Positions 51,981 to 63,006 of a DNA stretch of 64,000 bases are shown in pieces. The DNA lies in assembly GCF_947179165.1 (NCBI RefSeq), contig NC_077238.1, forward strand, positions 59,849,257-59,913,256, given 5' to 3'. Every line of letters starts with the position of its first letter. The stretch's first letter is position 1. This DNA comes from Solanum dulcamara (taxonomy: Eukaryota; Streptophyta; Magnoliopsida; Solanales; Solanaceae). Position numbers and translations under genes: made by a program. The notes below the pieces were generated by a model that was not told where the DNA came from, searched no databases, and saw nothing but the letters and a program-made list of their open reading frames with translations.

Positions 51981-52003
51981 ATATCTCCCCTTGAGAATAT
52001 TCA

Positions 52004-54792
52004 TGTCACAACCCAACCCTGCGGGCCGTGACAGGTGCCCGAGCTGGACACTCACGTATACCCTTGATAAGTATAAGTAAACCTGCCTCATATTTATATA
52101 ATAACATATCAACATACAACATAACATATAAGTCGACGAGGCCATCATAACATGTAGGGTCGTTCCATAATAAACACATGCGCAAGTCGACAAGGCTTCC
52201 ACGACAAAGGGAACGTCCCAAAATATAAGTCATATAAGCATAACTGTACACACATACATATACAACCTATATACATATCTACAGACCTCTAAGAGTAAAA
52301 ACAGTAACATAAGGCGGGACAGGGCCCCTGCCGTACCCGTGATCAAGTAAATATATATATCAGGGTTTAGTACCCAAAATCTAGGCTCCAGCACAATGGA
52401 GCACTTCAGAACTGTTGAGTGGGACTCCTATGCTGGCGGATCCCCAAAGTGTGTATCTGCACCTGTGGGCATGAAATGCAACCCCCTCCCCCAAAGAAAG
52501 GGGGGTCAGTACGACATATGTACTGAGTATATAGAGTATAACCTAGCATAACTGAAAGCATATCAGAAATAGAGAATCAGGAGACATCTGTGTTACTTTA
52601 AGTAACCACTGTACTTGTACTTTGTGAATCATAAAGGCATGCATGCTCATATCATATAATATAGTCGGCCCTTTTAGGGACTCGATGAATCATATATCTA
52701 TAGGACCATCATAGGCCTGGCGCCGTCATCACCTTATCACACCATATCATTAATATATATACATACGTACCCGACCCTCTAGTGAGGGACTCGGTGAGTG
52801 AATGCAGTGAACTGTGCACGATTATATACCCAACCCGAGACTCAGTGAAAGAAGTGTTACAGTATATACGAGTGGAGTAGTAAGTAACTATATATAATTT
52901 AAATCATTATCAAAGACTCGACAGTATAAGAGGATTAAGCTATCGTCTAAGGACCCAAGTAGTAGTGTAGTCATCTTAAGTTCCCTATAAATGCCATTAG
53001 GGGCTATATCAATTAGCATCTCAGGGACCCTAGACATGTACTAAAGTAATGCTAACCTCTTAAGGACTCTGTAACACTCGTTTTCATGTAGTCCTTACAA
53101 CTAGGAGCCCGTATATTCATTAATTCCATAACATATAGAAGGTTCAAGGAGAGTAGTCCAACTATTATAAAAGTTCGATATCCAAAAGTGAATAAGAGAC
53201 ACTTAGGAATGGAATTACCTCAGCAATTGTAGTATCTTTTACTTATATCTAGGATATGCCAAAGAAGAGAAAGGATACGCTTTACATACCTCTTATGGAT
53301 CGCTCTTACCCACGTTTGCCTCGTCGTCCTTTGAACCTATTTAACATGAAAGTAAATACGAATATCAACACTCAACTTTCCATCATCTTAAGTTACCTTC
53401 GAGTATCTATATAACTCACTCCCTCGCTCGCCTTTCTTGACTAGTCCCTTAATCAATTACGGAGTTAACGGAAATCGGGCAGCACCTCCCCTATAACTTG
53501 CCCTATACGAACTTCCGATTACACCCTCAATTATTACAGCCAACCAATAACAATAATCAGAAGCTCATATACAAATAAAACATGGCAACATTACACAATA
53601 CAAACTCCAAACAACTCGCTTAAAACTACGCTACCGAAATAGGGTTTTTAGTCGCTAGTTCGTAAAACCTTTTACCATACGGAATAGAGGGTCGTGTGGC
53701 TGAAACTAAAAACACCCCTTTTTGAACATTTTCCAGCCCTGCAACACGCACCCAACCACCTCCAATCCGCAACACCACAATCACAACAAACTACTCAACT
53801 TCGATTTAATTAAAATGACTTCACTTTAGTTTGTTTCTAACGCCAAGCATACTTATGCAATTTTCTTACTTCCAGATTCGTTTAGGACATGTAATACACT
53901 CCATAACAATATTATTAACTCCACTTTAAAAGGGAAGGCCTTACCTTGTCCAAAACTTGCCAAAATTTCAACTTCGGAAGCTCCTTAACAAGCTGAAAGT
54001 TTGCGGGCTGTTCGCTTCACTTCTTTGGTGCCCCAAATAGATATATTTTGCTATTAAACACTGGTATTTCATCATAGGATACCTTAAATAATTAATTCAT
54101 GGATCAAAAGTCGATACTTACCTTAAACTTGGCAAAAGTCATAGCTAGTTTATCTCTAGCTTTAACATTTCCTCTCAACTCTCTCTTATTTTTCTCTAAG
54201 TTGCAAGGCTGGTTATGAATAATTAAACATTAAGACACATGTATATAAATGTCTTTAGGAGGTGACATATGTCAGGCCCTAAGGGTGACAGGTGTCCAGT
54301 CCTTATTGGGCCAACACAACCATGCAACCAATCCAAGGCTGCCACATAGCAGCGTGGGACCCACCCCAAGTAGGTATGTCACCTACTTGGTCCAAGTAGG
54401 AGCATCACCTACTTAGTCCAAGTAGGTGCATCACCTACTTGTTTCAAGTAGGTGTTACGCCTCCGTTTTCCTCTTCCGCAGGGTCGTAATCTCATCTCCC
54501 TTTAAGAGCCTATGTAATCCTTGCTACGTAAGCTCGACATGTAATCAAATAGCTTAGGTATGTAAGACATCCAAGTTGGTAGCCTACACGAGTAAGTCAA
54601 GTCCTATGACTCATTACTTGGCCTTCCACTCCTTACGGATTCTTATAACCCTACTTCTAATCTTCCCTACTATGGGGTAACTCATTCTAATTTCCTTAGA
54701 GCTGTTTGCTAGTGTTATAGATTATCCGGCTCACATGGTAACTTCTAAGAAGATTAAGAGACATTCTGAGCATAAGAGTGCAGGGTATAACA
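52004..54792 (-). mobile_element. Solo LTR, family A, copy 3
   Basis: 2,789 bp read from TGTTATACCCTGCACTCTT (54792) to CGCAGGGTTGGGTTGTGACA (52004). Perfect ATTCA duplications lie at 51999-52003 and 54793-54797. It split the short stretch between the polypurine tract of the Tekay-type element and its upstream sequence (TTGAGAATATTCA / ATTCATCCTCGAATGAG). TATATAAAT at about 54240 and GGTGACATATGTCAG units at 54261-54300 are at the promoter position shared with copies 1 and 2. Confidence 0.95.
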
Positions 54793-55000
54793 ATTCATCC
54801 TCGAATGAGATTTAGCTAGCATAGAAAAGATACGAAAGGAGGACTAGTAACCCAACATGAATATAATGACACTCTGAATCACATGGCATGAGGTTGAAAC
54901 AGTTAAACCCAAACAAGTACCAAGCGATAATATTTATGTTATATTTTCAATCACAACCCCTCTCCTTAATCCACGGAGGGGTAATATCATAAATCAGTAG
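54793..55000 (-). other. End of internal region of the third Tekay-type element
   Basis: ATTCATCCTCGAATGAGATT and the following TAGCTAGCATAGAAAAGATA match the region just upstream of the 3' LTRs at 22100 and 31826. No integrase is recognisable beyond, so the element is truncated within about 200 bp. Confidence 0.6.
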
Positions 55001-56285
55001 GGCCAACCATCCTTTTAAACAGTTCACCGACTGAAGCAACTTATCTGAAAATGAATCTTCGATGATTTACATCACAATTCAAGGTCTCATTGATGTCCAA
55101 GGCACCATAAGAGACAACTTTACCATGAACTTCAACATATTTTAGAGGCTGCAGAGAAATCACCATTTTCTTTTTCAAGAGCTATTGACCGTAGGTCTTA
55201 AAGAATTCCTGACCCAAGTTAGGACATAAAGAATTCATTTTATAGTGAACTGCTTAAACTTGTGAAATTGTATCATCCTCTAAATATCCGGATATCTATC
55301 GATTATACCAACAGTGGATGGTCATTTCTCTTCACTTATAGTGTGAAGACCTGCACCTTTTAACTTTATCATGGATCGGGGTGCAATAATAGGGATTCCC
55401 TGAGGAACCCTAACATCTAGTGAGTCACGGACGACCTTGGAAAGCATTTCAGTACACGTTCGCTTAAGAACCTGTGTGTGGAAAACAATTGGTGCATGAA
55501 CAAGCATAGAAGCACCTTTTTATTGGTTGGGAATGTCATCATCCGACCAAGAGACATGCCTTGACTGTGAATCATCATTGGATTGTTGTTCCTCTATAAC
55601 CTTCTAATTCCCCTTGCCTTTATCCTTCTCTTTTTCACTCACATGCTTGGATTGGGGAAGAGTGTTGGGCTAGGTTACACTTGGCTAATTGGATTGTTGT
55701 TCCTCTATAACCTTCTAATTCCCCAAGCCTTTGTACTAGAATCTTTGTTCAAGCCATATCTCTAAAGTAGACATCACAAAAAGATAGGATTGGGTGAAAG
55801 TTTAGTCCCAAAAATAAAAATCATCAGCTGAGTGCAGTAGCAAATTAACAGGTGCTAAAGCCTATAAAGAAGAAGGGTGAGTCACAAAAGTGGTTTGGCG
55901 AGCTCAGTTGATCTTGTCAAAGCACCAAAGGCCCTAAATGAAAAAAAATTACGAGCTAAGAGAAAGGTTGGTGAGTCGCCAACACCATCGGTGAGCCATC
56001 AGGAGCTCACCTAAATCTTAAGAAAAAAATTCTTGCAGGGATAAGGGGAAAAAGCGAGATCATGAAAGTTGTGCAAGATGCAAAACAGATTAGCAAGTGA
56101 CAAGAAGCTCGCCAAAATATATTGAGAGTTTGGGCAATTTCTAAACAAAAAAGGCTACCTAAGGTCCTCTTTTGTGACTCGCAGATCAATAGGCGAGCTC
56201 GAATTTACACGCCAATACATACAAATATGAACATCACTCAGATTTTAAAAATAAATCCATACCCAACATGCATTAAGGCTATCCA
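55001..56285 (-). other. Unidentified degenerate minus-strand coding-like region
   Basis: The frame at 55322-55507 reads VFHTQVLKRTCTEMLSKVVR then PRSMIKLKGAGLHTISEEK, and the same frame region upstream has QSRHVSWSDDDIPNQ. It is not low-complexity and looks like a decayed protein. I do not recognise the family; a retroelement gag or a captured host gene are both possible. The rest (55780-56285) is non-coding with several GGTGAGTCGCC/GGCGAGCTC motifs. Confidence 0.35.
55577..55724. repeat. Direct repeat, 37 bp, 111 bp apart
   Basis: ATTGGATTGTTGTTCCTCTA and the next 17 bp (to AATTCCCC) occur at 55577-55613 and 55688-55724 without mismatch. This is either a short tandem duplication whose second copy was shortened, or two copies of a small element. 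Confidence 0.85.
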
Positions 56286-56289
56286 ATAG

Positions 56290-56710
56290 CACATTCTCCT
56301 TTTTTTGGGTGCTATCCTTCCTTTCCAAACGTCTAGAGTCCCTTTCCAGAGCATTTTCAGAGTCCCCACCAAGTAGCTTTTCATTTTTACCTAGATTTCT
56401 TGTTTGGGAACCATCACCATCAGAAAACCTTGAAGTTGATTTCCTTCTGACATTGTCATTAGCTAGGAATTGTCCTCTATCCCCAGTTCTGTATCCATTA
56501 TCATACTTGCCCCCAAGTTCTCCATCCCTATACCAATTACTCAACGTCTCTAATGTATTTTCCCCCTACTTCTTCTTCATCAATTTGGACCGCAAATCAT
56601 TTTTGGCCTCATAGTCATCCTCATCAATATCAACATTGCTTGATCCACCTGATCTTTTCCGACTCTCATTTCTGTCCATAGTACTTCTCCTTCTTCCATT
56701 ACTATCTAAA
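56290..56710 (-). pseudogene. Fragment of a METTL14-like (MTB) mRNA-methyltransferase gene
   Basis: The minus strand reads MDRNESRKRSGGSS, DEDDYEAKNDLRSKLMKKK, then a TAG, then LSNWYRDGELGGKYDNGYRT and ALERDSRRLERKDSTQKK. This matches, from memory, the disordered N-terminal part of the plant METTL14-like subunit MTB of the m6A writer complex (ESRKRSGSS, DYD-RK-SRSK-MKKKQE-STLE-LS-WYQDGE). Only this part is present; the methyltransferase domain is absent. The in-frame TAG and the loss of similarity at both ends make it a gene fragment. It lies directly downstream of, and on the same strand as, a Copia gag. Confidence 0.65.
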
Positions 56711-57079
56711 CAACTTAATAGTAAGGGCCCTTAACTTGGCAATTGAAGTATGACCAAATTTTTCTTTTAATGCAGACCACATGTCCTTAGCATTGTCATA
56801 CTTTCGGAATTCTCTCATAATATCATTATCTATGTTACTCAACAACGTTATGCGAGCAAGAGAATTCTTCTTTTTCCAACCCTCATATGCCTCAAGATCT
56901 CTCTCATGTTGTGGAGTATCACCAATTTCAGGAAGTATCATAGACATATTAAGAGCTTCAAGAGGCTCTTGCTCTTTCAAGACATATTGAATTTTCATGC
57001 TCCATATTTTATAATTATCATCGTTAAGCTTATCACTGTTGTTAAGCTCGGCAAAAATATTTTTTGCAGCAGTTGACAT
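56702..57079 (-). pseudogene. Ty1-copia gag N-terminal fragment
   Basis: 125 codons: MSTAAKNIFAELNNSDKLND, DNYKIWSMKIQYVLKEQEPL, then KDMWSALKEKFGHTSIAKLR. This is the N-terminal gag domain of plant Copia elements (L-G-NY--W---M---L, followed by W--L---F). It stops soon after the KLRALT motif, where normal gag continues with F--YKM and a zinc knuckle. Instead the MTB-like fragment follows. A Copia primer-binding site lies about 400 bp upstream, so this is the 5' part of one element. Confidence 0.85.
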
Positions 57080-57475
57080 ACTGATTTAAGAAAGTATAAA
57101 ATTACATGAGACAACTATGTACATAATTGTAGCCTAAATTCATATACATAAAAATTATTAACTATGTCAATATTTATTTCATATTAGATTCAGAATCAAA
57201 AGTTCACTAAGTTCCCAATCATCATCTGAATTTCAATATATTGTAAATCAATATGTTGTAAATTTAACATAACTAATTATCTACGAACCACTTATCTTAA
57301 ATTACAAAGCACAAATTCTATAACAAATATAGAAACACTCAATAACAAATAACATGAATAAATAATAAATTCATACAAGTCATGTCACATATAAACAATC
57401 ATTGTAGAAATTAAATACATATTGTAACTTACACAAGTCTTTAGACAATAAAATTTCCTCTAAAAAATATAGTTG

Positions 57476-57640
57476 TGATACCATATGCTTGGCCTGCATG
57501 TAAGTCTCCACTAATGTGAGAATATTTGGAATGCGATCATGTATGGCTTGTTTATTGGCTTATAATATAGGCTTAGGGATGGGTAGGATATTTATTTGGG
57601 ATAAAAGTGACTTAATCTCTCCTTGAGCATCACACTGAAT
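57476..57640 (-). mobile_element. Copia primer-binding site and 3' end of its 5' LTR
   Basis: TGATACCA at 57476-57483 is, on the minus strand, TGGTATCA, the core of the initiator-Met tRNA primer-binding site. Two bases upstream the LTR ends in CA (57486-57487; GGCCAAGCA). The upstream LTR is AT-rich with a TATTATAAG stretch near 57565; its outer end (about 57640) could not be fixed. Spacing to the gag start is about 400 bp. Confidence 0.6.
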
Positions 57641-60600
57641 TTGTGTTTTTGATGATTGTTACGCCTTTTGGCGTCCGATCCTCTTTGTTATCTCTTTCTT
57701 AGATTTCGACTTCTTTTTGAGTCTTTATTTTTGAAGCTTTTTCTCTTTTCACCCCTTTCTTTTGAGGTTTCTCCTATTTTGTTGGAGTTGTTTCCTTTTT
57801 GTCTTACATCGACCTTGTAGGAGTTTTTTTTTTTGAAAGTCGTCTTTGCTTTCTTGACTTTGGAGACTTTACGTCTTTTGCCTTTGGCAATTTCAAAGTT
57901 GGATCTTCTTCTATAATTTGCACATCTTCGGTGCGCTCAAAATGGTTGGGCCAAGAGAGGAATAGTGCATGTAAGCACTCAGAAGGGAAAGGGCTAAGAT
58001 GAAGTGGTCCAAAGAAAAAGTTTTAGGCTCAAAGTGGGAAAACTAGGGATTAATGTTATTTTATAGGCTTTGAAAGGCACAATCGGGTCAAAAAAGGCCT
58101 ACAATCCTTTCTCAAACAAAACATAACTCAGGATTTCTCTTCAACAAATATTCAAGCCAAGTTCTAGATCAACAGCGTGATGCAATTGAATTTTAGTCTA
58201 AATCTCACCACACAATGCACATGAAGCCATGAGGTTGGTTTTATTCTTACCTTGAATGTCTGTAAGAGAATTTTCAAGCATCACAAAAATACAAATGAAA
58301 GATACCAACAGATGCTATGGTTTACCACAAAGCCATTCTTTTTCATCCTACCGAATATTTTGCATGCTCCTAACTGTATTCATCCCAATCAAGAAAATAT
58401 GACTCTTAAAATATGTACACAATTTATAAAAAAAAATTATTTTTTATTTTTTTTATTTACTTTTTTTTTGAAAAAGGAAATATCGAACCCAAGAAGGGTT
58501 GCCTACGTATCTCACCGAGATGAGAATCAGGTGTGCATAGTTCTTGCAGATATGATATATAAAATAATTCAAAGATTTAGACAAACTCAGAGTGACGTCT
58601 CGTAAGTCTAGTGCTTGTTGACATCTTCAGTTGAGGAGTGTCTTTTGCCTATTTACACCAATACATTTCGTGTCTTCTCAACCATCGGTGAGAACACCTA
58701 TCGTTATATTTTTTCCAGATATTCCTCAGAGATTATACATTGGTGTGTTCTTCCAATTTCCTGCAGGTATCACTGGTTGTGTTCTTTTTGGTGATTGTCT
58801 CTTGTGACTTGAATTCTTTCAACTATTCACGAGAATCATACATTGTTATAACCATCCCCGACTATTGTCGAGGACAGTTTTCTTGCAAAGATATGAAAAA
58901 AATGTGAAAGCGTATCATTATAAAAAATAAATAACAAGATATAGGAGTAAGGCTTCATAGTCAAAGACTCCCCCGATTTATCTTTCAGGCTGTGTATTGG
59001 TGTCTTGTGAAATTTAAGGTCATCGTTATTTTCCATGAACTCTTTATCCCTCTCAAAATTGAGATCTAATCATTTATCGCATGATGATTTTTTAATAACA
59101 TCCTCTACAAAAAGAAAACAGAATCAACTTTGTTGAAGCCTTGATCTTTGAGAAGTAAGCAAATTTGATTTCTGACACAAATCAATCTCTTCCTGAAAAA
59201 GAAGAATAACTCAAAACGCAAAGCATTAGTTTATGTTTGTAATAATTAATGCAAATATCAGACAAAGAACTAAACATATAAATGTTGCTTTGTTTGAAGA
59301 CAAACTAATCCATGTGTGAAAAAAGACTAAATAGACAGAAATTGATCCATTTTAATTTTACGATTGATGTGTGAGAAAGGTTGACTTGTGTTGACTCATG
59401 GATTTCTTGCGCTTCAACTTTTGTACCTCATTCTTCTTAGATGCAGAAGAAGTTCTCAATTTCTTTGAAAGAATGAAGAAAAACTGAAAACTTTAATAAC
59501 ATGACTGATCCTTGAAAGGCTACCTACGTATCTCACAAAGGAGAATTCAGATAATACGTAGTTCAACCAACTTGAATTATTTATTTATTTTTATTTTTTT
59601 AAAATGAAACATCAATCCCTTTTTTTATGAAATGAGAGAGCAAGGTTTATGATTTGAGAGTAAGTTCGATTTTTTGGGGGAAACTAAAGACTCATGGAGT
59701 ATTTGGACGCACTGTCGATAGTGACTTGATATTTATGCCTATGAGGCTCTACAAAAGATTCTAAAAGAGTGGAATAGCATGTCTCCAAATGAAGCAACAT
59801 ATTCACAAAAACAGTTATAACATATAACACATAAACAGTTATTGCGCATACTAAACAGATATGTGATCTTTTTGCGCCAAAGATAGGCCTAACGATTTGA
59901 AGGATATATAACGTCATTTGAAACATTCCATTGCCCCCAAAAAAATATATTTATACAAGCTTTATGAATAAACTGAATGGGATACATAATAGAAAAATGG
60001 GATATAAATAATCGGTCCCACACAGGGGTAGAATCCTAAATTAAGGCTTTGTGGAAAATCTTTCATTCTTGAATTCTTGACATCTCCAAACGCCAACGCC
60101 TTTTGGATAAAGTACCAGCTTGTGAAGATCCTTCTTTGACTAGACTAAGCTATTAAAATAAACTTCCAACCCCGAGGGACAATGGTTTGTCAAATAGCAT
60201 ATACAACCTTCAAATTTAAACACATATGTATGATCGTCCATTTAGGCCGAGGGCCGTTTTGGACTCAAGGTGGTCTTTCTAATGGGCCCAACACGCCTTG
60301 GGTACTGGGTCATTTTTAGGTCAATGTGCTAAATCAAGATTTTGGTAATACTCTTTGCTAGGTTGACTAAGAGTGGTTTTTTCAAGACTGGTAACTCAAG
60401 CGGACAACTCAGGCTGGAACTTACAACAACCATTGGACGCATGATGTATCAATAAATTGTAGGTCGTTTTGAAAAAGGGTCAAATATAAAAAGCCCGGTT
60501 GCGATTCCGCAAAACCATTTTTAATATATTATACATTCAATAGAAAGATGCCATTAAATGCAAATGACAGTTTAATATGTAAATAAAACACATAATTTTA

Positions 60601-60690
60601 TAATTAAAGAAAGCAAGAATTACTAATTATTACAAACCCAAACAGTTAGTTAAATAAACAATCAAATCTAATAGTTAGAACCTATTAAAT
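57641..60690 (-). other. Probable TAT/Ogre-like internal and other decayed repeat DNA
   Basis: No long frame. A Lys/Arg-rich reading occurs on the minus strand at 57660-57960. Two stretches share CCTACGTATCTCA followed by GAGAATCAGG- or GAGAATTCAG- and TAGTTC (58502 and 59522), a motif I associate with large plant Ty3-gypsy elements. Sequence up to 60690 directly follows, on the minus strand, the primer-binding site of the LTR at 60713, so its right part should be that element's leader. Confidence 0.45.
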
Positions 60691-60708
60691 TACCCAGAGG
60701 AGTCGCTA
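60691..60708 (-). other. Primer-binding site, tRNA-Arg type (diverged)
   Basis: Minus strand TAGCGACTCCTCTGGGTA, four bases after the LTR end. Compare TGGCGACTCACTGGGG, the complement of a plant tRNA-Arg 3' end used by TAT/Ogre-type elements. Several mismatches, but position and the GCGACTC core fit. Confidence 0.55.
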
Positions 60709-60712
60709 TTTC

Positions 60713-63006
60713 TATTATGTCGTAAAAAGATGATTTAAAATTAATTTCAACTTTATAGAGAGAAAATTAATTTTAGAAAAAAGAAGAGTCGCCACTTAAT
60801 TTTTTTTAAAAATTAAGAAAACTTAATTTAAAAGACCCTAACAGATTTAAGTCTTAAAAATTCAGAGAAAAAGGTGTGAGGTTCTTATTTCCACTTTGAG
60901 AAGGAGTTAAGCATTCAAAGTGGCCGCTAACGCGCGGTTATCCACGATTTAAAAATTATTTGACTAACTTTTTAAAATATTAATTTAAAAGGAAACGAAG
61001 ACTTTAAAATTATTTTTTTGGAAAAAAATGATCAAACTTAAACATTGAAAATAATATACATGTATAAAAAAATAAAGTTTACCAAATGCCTAAGTAAAGG
61101 TAGAAAATCATATAAAGAGTAAATTAACATGAATTGATTTATCTTTAGGAAAATCTAATTAAGTTAAAACAAATTAAAATTAATATCTAAGCAAGCATAA
61201 ATAACATAAGTGAATAAATTATTACAACCCGAATTAATATAAATAAACAATAAATAACACATGAAAATATTATCCGACACTTAATTTATGTATGTCTGGA
61301 CTAAGCTATTGGGTTATCTGCGTTTTGGGCCTTAAGCGCAATTTCATTATATATCAGAGTTGTATACACACTATATATCGGAATGTATATATACTATGTA
61401 CAACTTTATTTCTGTATATCGAACTGTATACACACAATATACCACCTATTTGTTCCCTGTATCTGTTGTATACTACTGTATATCAGACTGTATATATATT
61501 GTATATCAGTGTATATAATATTATTTTCCTGCATATCAGACTATATAAATACTGTATATCAGTGTATATAACATTGTTTTCCACATGTATTCTGTGTATA
61601 CAGCCCAATATCAATATATAAATCATGAATATTACCTATTTTCCATTTATCAACTTTCCAGCAATTCAAACAAGATGATGGGAGATTCAAAACTCAACAA
61701 TATGCAATGATGGGGTCCAAAGATGTACTCGAATTTATATCACATGCACCAAAATAAAATTACATAAGCATTTACTTATTTTAAGCTAAACCAAGGAACA
61801 TATCATGATATTTTAAGTTATCAAATGGATAAGCATCCTATAAGTGACTAACAACATGCATATATGTAGACAAAAGAAAGGAAAGAAGAAATATATTCAA
61901 ATAACTAAAGAATACGGATTACTAGCTCAAATTTTAAAGAAAGAATTAAATCAATTAGGCCATGAAAGTTCTAATTGAATAATAACTTTAAGCATATTTT
62001 TATTATCTAAATCATGTTAAAAGAAAAAATTAAAAACATGAAAATCTATATTGTCAAAGGAAACTATTTGAAAAAAATAATGAACAAAACTAAGATCTTT
62101 CATTAAATAATCCTAACACATGATAGCTAATTAATTCTAACACATGTTAACTATAAAAAATTTATATCATTAATCTAATTATTATTAATACATGCTAACT
62201 AAAAAAATAAGACTACGAATCAACTAAATATAAAACATAAATAATTAAATAAAATAAAGTTGATAAAAGATTTTACCTCTTTTTGGACAACAAGACTGAA
62301 GACGATGAGCGAAAGACAACTTCACCACCACCCAAGAGTTTGATGGAACTCCAATCTACAAAACAAACAAACAAACAAAAAAAGATTAAAAATTTAGACT
62401 CGAACTTTCGTGGGTTCGACGTTATAAGAATACTGTTCTTAGCCTAAATTTCAACTTCAATCTCCTATTTTCCTTGAAGAAAAATATATATTGAAAGCTA
62501 AAAAATTTCACAACTTTTAGGCTGGGGACAAGAGTCCAAAATTCTAGTCAAGTTAAGAAAATTTCTAACTTTGGGGTGGCTAAAAAAACCTCCCACTTCT
62601 TCTTCCTTCTTAATAAGAATATGAGCCTTTATATAGGCTCCAAAACTTCAAATTTTCATACAATTTTCGATGTGGGAGATTGGGTTTTTTTTGTTTGTTT
62701 TTTTAAGAAAAATTAAAATTTTCACAAATGCAAACTGTAATTAAACTAACCTAACTAACATTATATTTAGTTAAAAATGAAATATTTTTGAGAGGATTTT
62801 CGAATAACTATATAAATATTAATCAAAGATATAGCTTATAGAAATATGTATATTATACTAAAATTTATAAAAAAAATAAAAATAGTTAAAAATAACATGA
62901 AAATATCTTTGTTTTTATAAAAGCTAATTATTTCAAAAAATGTTTGAAATTCAAAGAAACTCGATAGCTAATTTGCATTGTGGAGGGTCAAAATTGGGTG
63001 TCAACA
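60713..63006 (-). mobile_element. 5' LTR of a TAT/Ogre-like Ty3-gypsy element
   Basis: 2,294 bp from TGTTGACACCCAATTTTGAC (63006) to TTTTTACGACATAATA (60713), homologous at both ends to the solo LTR at 8036-11519. Shared segments include GAAGAGTCGCCACTTAATTT and AACAGATTTAAGTCTTAAAA (60780-60860). A TATATAAAGG promoter sequence lies on the minus strand at about 62628-62640, 370 bp from the LTR start. The adjacent primer-binding site shows it is a 5' LTR. The final CA has become TA. No target duplication can be checked on the internal side. Confidence 0.75.

Noticed and set aside
51858..52251. Minus-strand frames of 81-114 codons spanning 52004
   Set aside because: They cross the boundary between two LTRs and show no domain.
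61292..61621. 109-codon plus-strand frame rich in Tyr/Ile/Leu
   Set aside because: It comes from TATAC/GTATAT-rich repeats within the LTR at 60713-63006. No domain.
60713..63006. Solo LTR with target duplication
   Set aside because: Flanks (CTATT-like and CTCAT) do not match, and a primer-binding site follows, so it is a 5' LTR.
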